DNA of 14,685 nucleotides from UBA1046 sp050945515 (GTDB taxonomy: Bacteria; Bacillota; Clostridia; Saccharofermentanales; DTU023), in the NCBI GenBank assembly GCA_050945515.1, contig JBMNTB010000036.1:1-14685 (forward strand), written 5' to 3'. The notes beneath the pieces are model-generated. The model was not told the DNA's origin. It did no database searches and saw nothing but the letters and a program-made list of their open reading frames with translations. Shown in pieces: positions 12,937-14,685 of this stretch (its first letter is position 1; every line of letters begins with the position of its first letter). Position numbers and translations under genes: made by a program.

Positions 12937-13713
12937 ATGATCACTATCAAATCGGCAGAAGAAATTCAGATAATGCGAGAAGCGGGTAAAATAGTGGCAG
13001 CAGTCTTTGATGCTATAGAGCCTCTCTTGCAACCCGGTATTTCTACAGCCAGAATTGATAAGGTAGCAGAAGAAGTGATCAGGGATCATGGAGCTATTCC
13101 ATCTTTCAAAGGCGTACCGGGAGTAGTACCCTATCCGGCAGCAACCTGTATTTCTATAGATGAGGAAGTTGTTCATGGCATCCCCAGAGCAGATCGCATC
13201 CTGAGGGAGGGGGAGATAGTTTCGGTAGACGTTGGGGCTAAGATTCACGGCATGCATGGTGATGCTGCGCGGACCTGGCCAATAGGTGATGTCTCTCCTG
13301 AATTGTTAATGCTGATTCAAGCTGCAGAGGATTGTTTCTGGGCCGGACTGGAACAGGCTAGGACGGGCAACAGAATAGGGGATATTTCAGCAGCTGTTCA
13401 AACTTGTGCTGAAAGCAGAGGATATGGGGTCATCCGAGATTTGTGCGGACATGGTATTGGCCATAATCTGCATGAAGAGCCAAATTTGCCTAATTATGGC
13501 AAAGCAGGCTATGGGGCGAGGCTGCTCTCAGGAATGACATTGGCTTTGGAACCGATGATAACCCTGGGTGGATACCGAATCAGACAGAAAAACGACGGCT
13601 GGACAATTGTAACGGCTGATGGCAAAGCGGCAGCTCATTATGAGAATAGTTTTGCAATTACTGACAATGGCCCGCTGCTGCTGACGGTATCGGATGATGA
13701 GTTATCTGTATGA
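12937..13713 (+). CDS. map: Methionine aminopeptidase, type I
   Basis: It removes the N-terminal methionine from new proteins after deformylation, and uses two divalent metal ions. The 258-residue product has the five metal ligands in family order: D98 (VSVDVG), D109 (HGDAARTW), H172 (GHGIGH), E205 (LEPM) and E236 (HYENSF), each one past the E. coli positions. H80 (VVHGIP) and H179 (HEEPN) are the other active-site histidines. The start is ATG 12937; the nearest GGAG (AGGAG, 12916-12920) is 16 bases away, an unusually long gap, so translation may depend on coupling with adk, whose stop is 13 bases upstream. No short N-terminal extension is present, as in the simple type I form. Confidence 0.97.
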   Translation: MITIKSAEEIQIMREAGKIVAAVFDAIEPLLQPGISTARIDKVAEEVIRDHGAIPSFKGVPGVVPYPAATCISIDEEVVHGIPRADRILREGEIVSVDVGAKIHGMHGDAARTWPIGDVSPELLMLIQAAEDCFWAGLEQARTGNRIGDISAAVQTCAESRGYGVIRDLCGHGIGHNLHEEPNLPNYGKAGYGARLLSGMTLALEPMITLGGYRIRQKNDGWTIVTADGKAAAHYENSFAITDNGPLLLTVSDDELSV

Positions 13714-14050
13714 GCAGATTTTATCAGCCGGTATCTCAGAAGGTATGGGCGTTCTGTCAACCAAAGGCCGTGATGCCGGCAGAGTTTTTATGGTTCTGCG
13801 TGTTGCCGGCAAGAGACTCGAACTGGTGGACGGTAGAAACCGGTCTCTGTCCAGACCTAAAATTAAGCATCAGAGGCATGTCAAACCATTAGGTTATATT
13901 TTGACAGCCACTGAAGTGGCAAATTTGCTGAATTCTGATCTGGTCGAGCGTGAGAAGGATATTATACTCAGAAAACAGATTGAAGCTTTTCTGGATGAAA
14001 TAAAAATTTATGGACAGGAGATGACGGATGCCAAAGGAAGAAGCGATTGA
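13694..14050 (+). CDS. KOW-domain RNA-binding protein
   Basis: The 118-residue product has a KOW-like core: MGVLSTKGRDAGRVFMVLRV (about 18-37), then a strand-loop ending KRLELVDGRNRSLSRPKIKHQR. This is the small KOW protein, sometimes described as L14E-like, that lies between map and infA in many Firmicutes. Its exact role is not known to me; ribosome or RNA binding is a family inference. ATG 13694 and 13697 are both possible and I see no clear ribosome binding site; overlap with map by about 17-20 bases suggests coupled translation. The C-terminal half is a charged helix-like segment (about 73-111) not part of the KOW core. It overlaps infA by 23 bases. Confidence 0.8.
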   Translation: MMSYLYEQILSAGISEGMGVLSTKGRDAGRVFMVLRVAGKRLELVDGRNRSLSRPKIKHQRHVKPLGYILTATEVANLLNSDLVEREKDIILRKQIEAFLDEIKIYGQEMTDAKGRSD

Positions 14051-14246
14051 GGTAAAAGGGGTAGTCGTTGACACTATGCCCAATGCTGTTTTCCGTGTCA
14101 GACTGGAAAACGGCCATGAGGTTATTGCTCATATTAGCGGCAAATTACGTCAGCATTATATCAAGATTCTGACGGGTGATACCGTTACAGTTGAGCTATC
14201 ACCCTATGATCTAAGCAGGGGACGTATTACCTGGCGCACCAAATAG
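14028..14246 (+). CDS. infA: Translation initiation factor IF-1
   Basis: IF1 occupies the 30S A-site during initiation with IF2 and IF3. The 72-residue protein MPKEEAIEVKGVVVDTMPNA..., with FRVRLENGHEVIAHISGKLR (36-residue region near 21-40) and ILTGDTVTVELSPYDLSRGR, is a normal OB-fold IF1. AGGAG (14016-14020) lies seven bases before the ATG and is encoded inside the KOW gene, which it overlaps by 23 bases. The stop is followed by a strong hairpin and then by a promoter, so it may be the last gene of one unit as well as being read through. Confidence 0.98.
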   Translation: MPKEEAIEVKGVVVDTMPNAVFRVRLENGHEVIAHISGKLRQHYIKILTGDTVTVELSPYDLSRGRITWRTK

Positions 14247-14249
14247 CCA

Positions 14250-14278
14250 AGCACTCGATTCCGCCGAATCCAAGTGCT
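14250..14278 (+). promoter_or_regulatory. Strong hairpin after infA
   Basis: AGCACT (14250-14255) pairs with AGTGCT (14273-14278), and inside it GATTC (14257-14261) pairs with GAATC (14266-14270) around a CGCC loop, separated by a small C/CA internal loop. There is no T-run after it on either strand, so it is not a standard intrinsic terminator. It begins three bases after the infA stop and six bases before the next -35 element. It may protect or process the message end. Confidence 0.55.
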
Positions 14279-14283
14279 AAACC

Positions 14284-14312
14284 TTGCAAGAGGCGCTCTT
14301 TCCGTTTATAAT
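14284..14312 (+). promoter_or_regulatory. Probable promoter for rpmJ and the alpha operon
   Basis: TTGCAA (14284-14289), a 17-bp spacer and a perfect TATAAT (14307-14312). Transcription would start near 14319, about 58 bases before the rpmJ ATG. The -35 and spacer are identical in form to those of the S10 promoter at 1201-1229. It suggests that rpmJ, rpsM and following genes can be expressed independently of the long upstream transcript. Confidence 0.62.
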
Positions 14313-14337
14313 TATTAATTGCGTCTGCAACTGACAA

Positions 14338-14359
14338 TAGTGTAGAAATAGTGTAGAAA
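14338..14359. repeat. 11-bp tandem duplication before rpmJ
   Basis: TAGTGTAGAAA occurs twice head to tail (14338-14348 and 14349-14359), in the leader between the -10 element and the rpmJ ribosome binding site. It looks like a small slippage duplication; a regulatory use cannot be excluded. Confidence 0.7.
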
Positions 14360-14376
14360 AGGATGGGTAGTAGTTT

Positions 14377-14490
14377 ATGAAAGTAAGACCGTCGGTTAAA
14401 CCAATATGTGAAAAATGCCGCGTCATTAAGCGCCGCGGCCGGGTGATGGTAATTTGCCAGGACCCTAAGCATAAACAAAGACAAGGTTAA
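14377..14490 (+). CDS. rpmJ: 50S ribosomal protein L36
   Basis: L36 is a small zinc-binding 50S protein. The 37-residue product reads MKVRPSVKPICEKCRVIKRR, then GRVMVICQDPKHKQRQG. It has C11, C14, C27 and H32, the three-cysteine, one-histidine zinc site of the common form. The length matches the family. A GGATGG-type site (14361-14366) precedes the ATG by ten bases, a weaker signal than in the main cluster. It has its own promoter 65-93 bases upstream and is followed by a 132-base spacer before rpsM. Confidence 0.97.
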   Translation: MKVRPSVKPICEKCRVIKRRGRVMVICQDPKHKQRQG

Positions 14491-14524
14491 GCTTAGTCTA
14501 GTCTTGATTTGCTGCTCATAACAC

Positions 14525-14559
14525 GACAACGGGATGCGGCTGCATCAATCAGAATTGTC
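14525..14559 (+). promoter_or_regulatory. Two-tier hairpin in the rpmJ-rpsM spacer
   Basis: GACAA (14525-14529) pairs with TTGTC (14555-14559), enclosing a tighter hairpin GATGC (14533-14537) with GCATC (14542-14546) and loop GGCT. It lies about 64 bases before the rpsM ATG. In E. coli the alpha operon is controlled by S4 at a pseudoknot before rpsM; whether this element has a similar role is unknown. The 132-base spacer also contains an AT-rich TATATATAG (14587-14595) that could be part of a weak promoter, but I cannot find a matching good -35. Confidence 0.42.
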
Positions 14560-14622
14560 ATGATTGTTGTTTCCTTCATTCGTGTTTATATATAGTTTGA
14601 AAGGCATTATGGAGGTAAGTTA

Positions 14623-14685
14623 ATGGCACGTATTGCCGGGGTAGATCTCCCCAAGGAAAAGCGAGTTGAAATAGGGCTCACTTAT
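14623..14685 (+). CDS. rpsM: 30S ribosomal protein S13, N-terminal fragment
   Basis: S13 lies in the 30S head, contacts the P-site tRNA and bridges to L5. Only the first 21 residues are in the window, MARIAGVDLPKEKRVEIGLT plus Y, which match the family start. GGAGG (14611-14615) lies seven bases before the ATG. The gene continues past the window edge and is the first gene of the alpha operon, which normally goes on with rpsK, often rpsD, then rpoA and rplQ. Confidence 0.96.
   Translation, partial: MARIAGVDLPKEKRVEIGLTY

Noticed and set aside
13710..13892. Alternative 60-residue frame after map
   Set aside because: It overlaps the KOW gene in another frame and has no recognisable features, whereas the frame from 13694 shows a KOW core.
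14227..14529. Minus-strand open frame over infA end and rpmJ
   Set aside because: It covers a hairpin, a promoter and rpmJ and has no family signature; likely chance.

Overview
This window is a housekeeping locus from a Gram-positive bacterium of the Firmicutes (Bacillota), most likely class Clostridia. The reasons are: the unbroken S10-spc gene order running through secY-adk-map-KOW-infA-rpmJ into rpsM; zinc-ribbon (four-Cys) forms of S14, L24 and adenylate kinase; strong GGAGG-type ribosome binding sites before nearly every gene; and clostridial-looking L22 and S8 sequences. I cannot place it to genus. All genes are on the + strand.

Layout. (1) Positions 2-965 hold the 3' end of an ABC-transporter ATPase gene overlapping a six-helix membrane protein, probably its permease. 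This pair is unrelated to translation. (2) Positions 966-1483 carry no gene. They hold an AT-rich 18-bp palindrome, short tandem and direct repeats, a good promoter (TTGCAA, 17 bp, TATACT) and a leader of about 250 nt with several hairpins. (3) Positions 1484-7253 are the S10-type cluster rpsJ-rplC-rplD-rplW-rplB-rpsS-rplV-rpsC-rplP-rpmC-rpsQ running into rplN. (4) Positions 7264-12214 are the rest of the spc-type cluster: rplX-rplE-rpsZ(rpsN)-rpsH-rplF-rplR-rpsE-rpmD-rplO-secY. (5) Positions 12228-14246 are adk, map, a small KOW-domain gene and infA. (6) From 14247 on there is a strong hairpin, a second promoter with the same -35 hexamer (TTGCAA, 17 bp, TATAAT), rpmJ, a structured spacer, and the start of rpsM, which runs off the window.

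The genes supply ribosomal subunit proteins (both subunits), the SecY channel that exports or inserts nascent proteins, methionine aminopeptidase that trims them, initiation factor IF1 and adenylate kinase. Many genes overlap or are separated by fewer than 25 bases, so transcription as one long unit from the 1201-1229 promoter is the simplest reading, with a possible secondary start before rpmJ.

There is no obvious new defence, mobile or biosynthetic system here. The points worth a second look are regulatory RNA and lineage-specific protein growth: the folded S10 leader, a switch-like anti-Shine-Dalgarno arrangement at the rpsS/rplV junction, the paired promoters, and three enlarged ribosomal proteins (an N-terminal extension of L22, an insertion in L23, and an unusually acidic tail on L16 that also carries the ribosome binding site of rpmC). 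All structural RNA calls come from hand pairing and were not computed.
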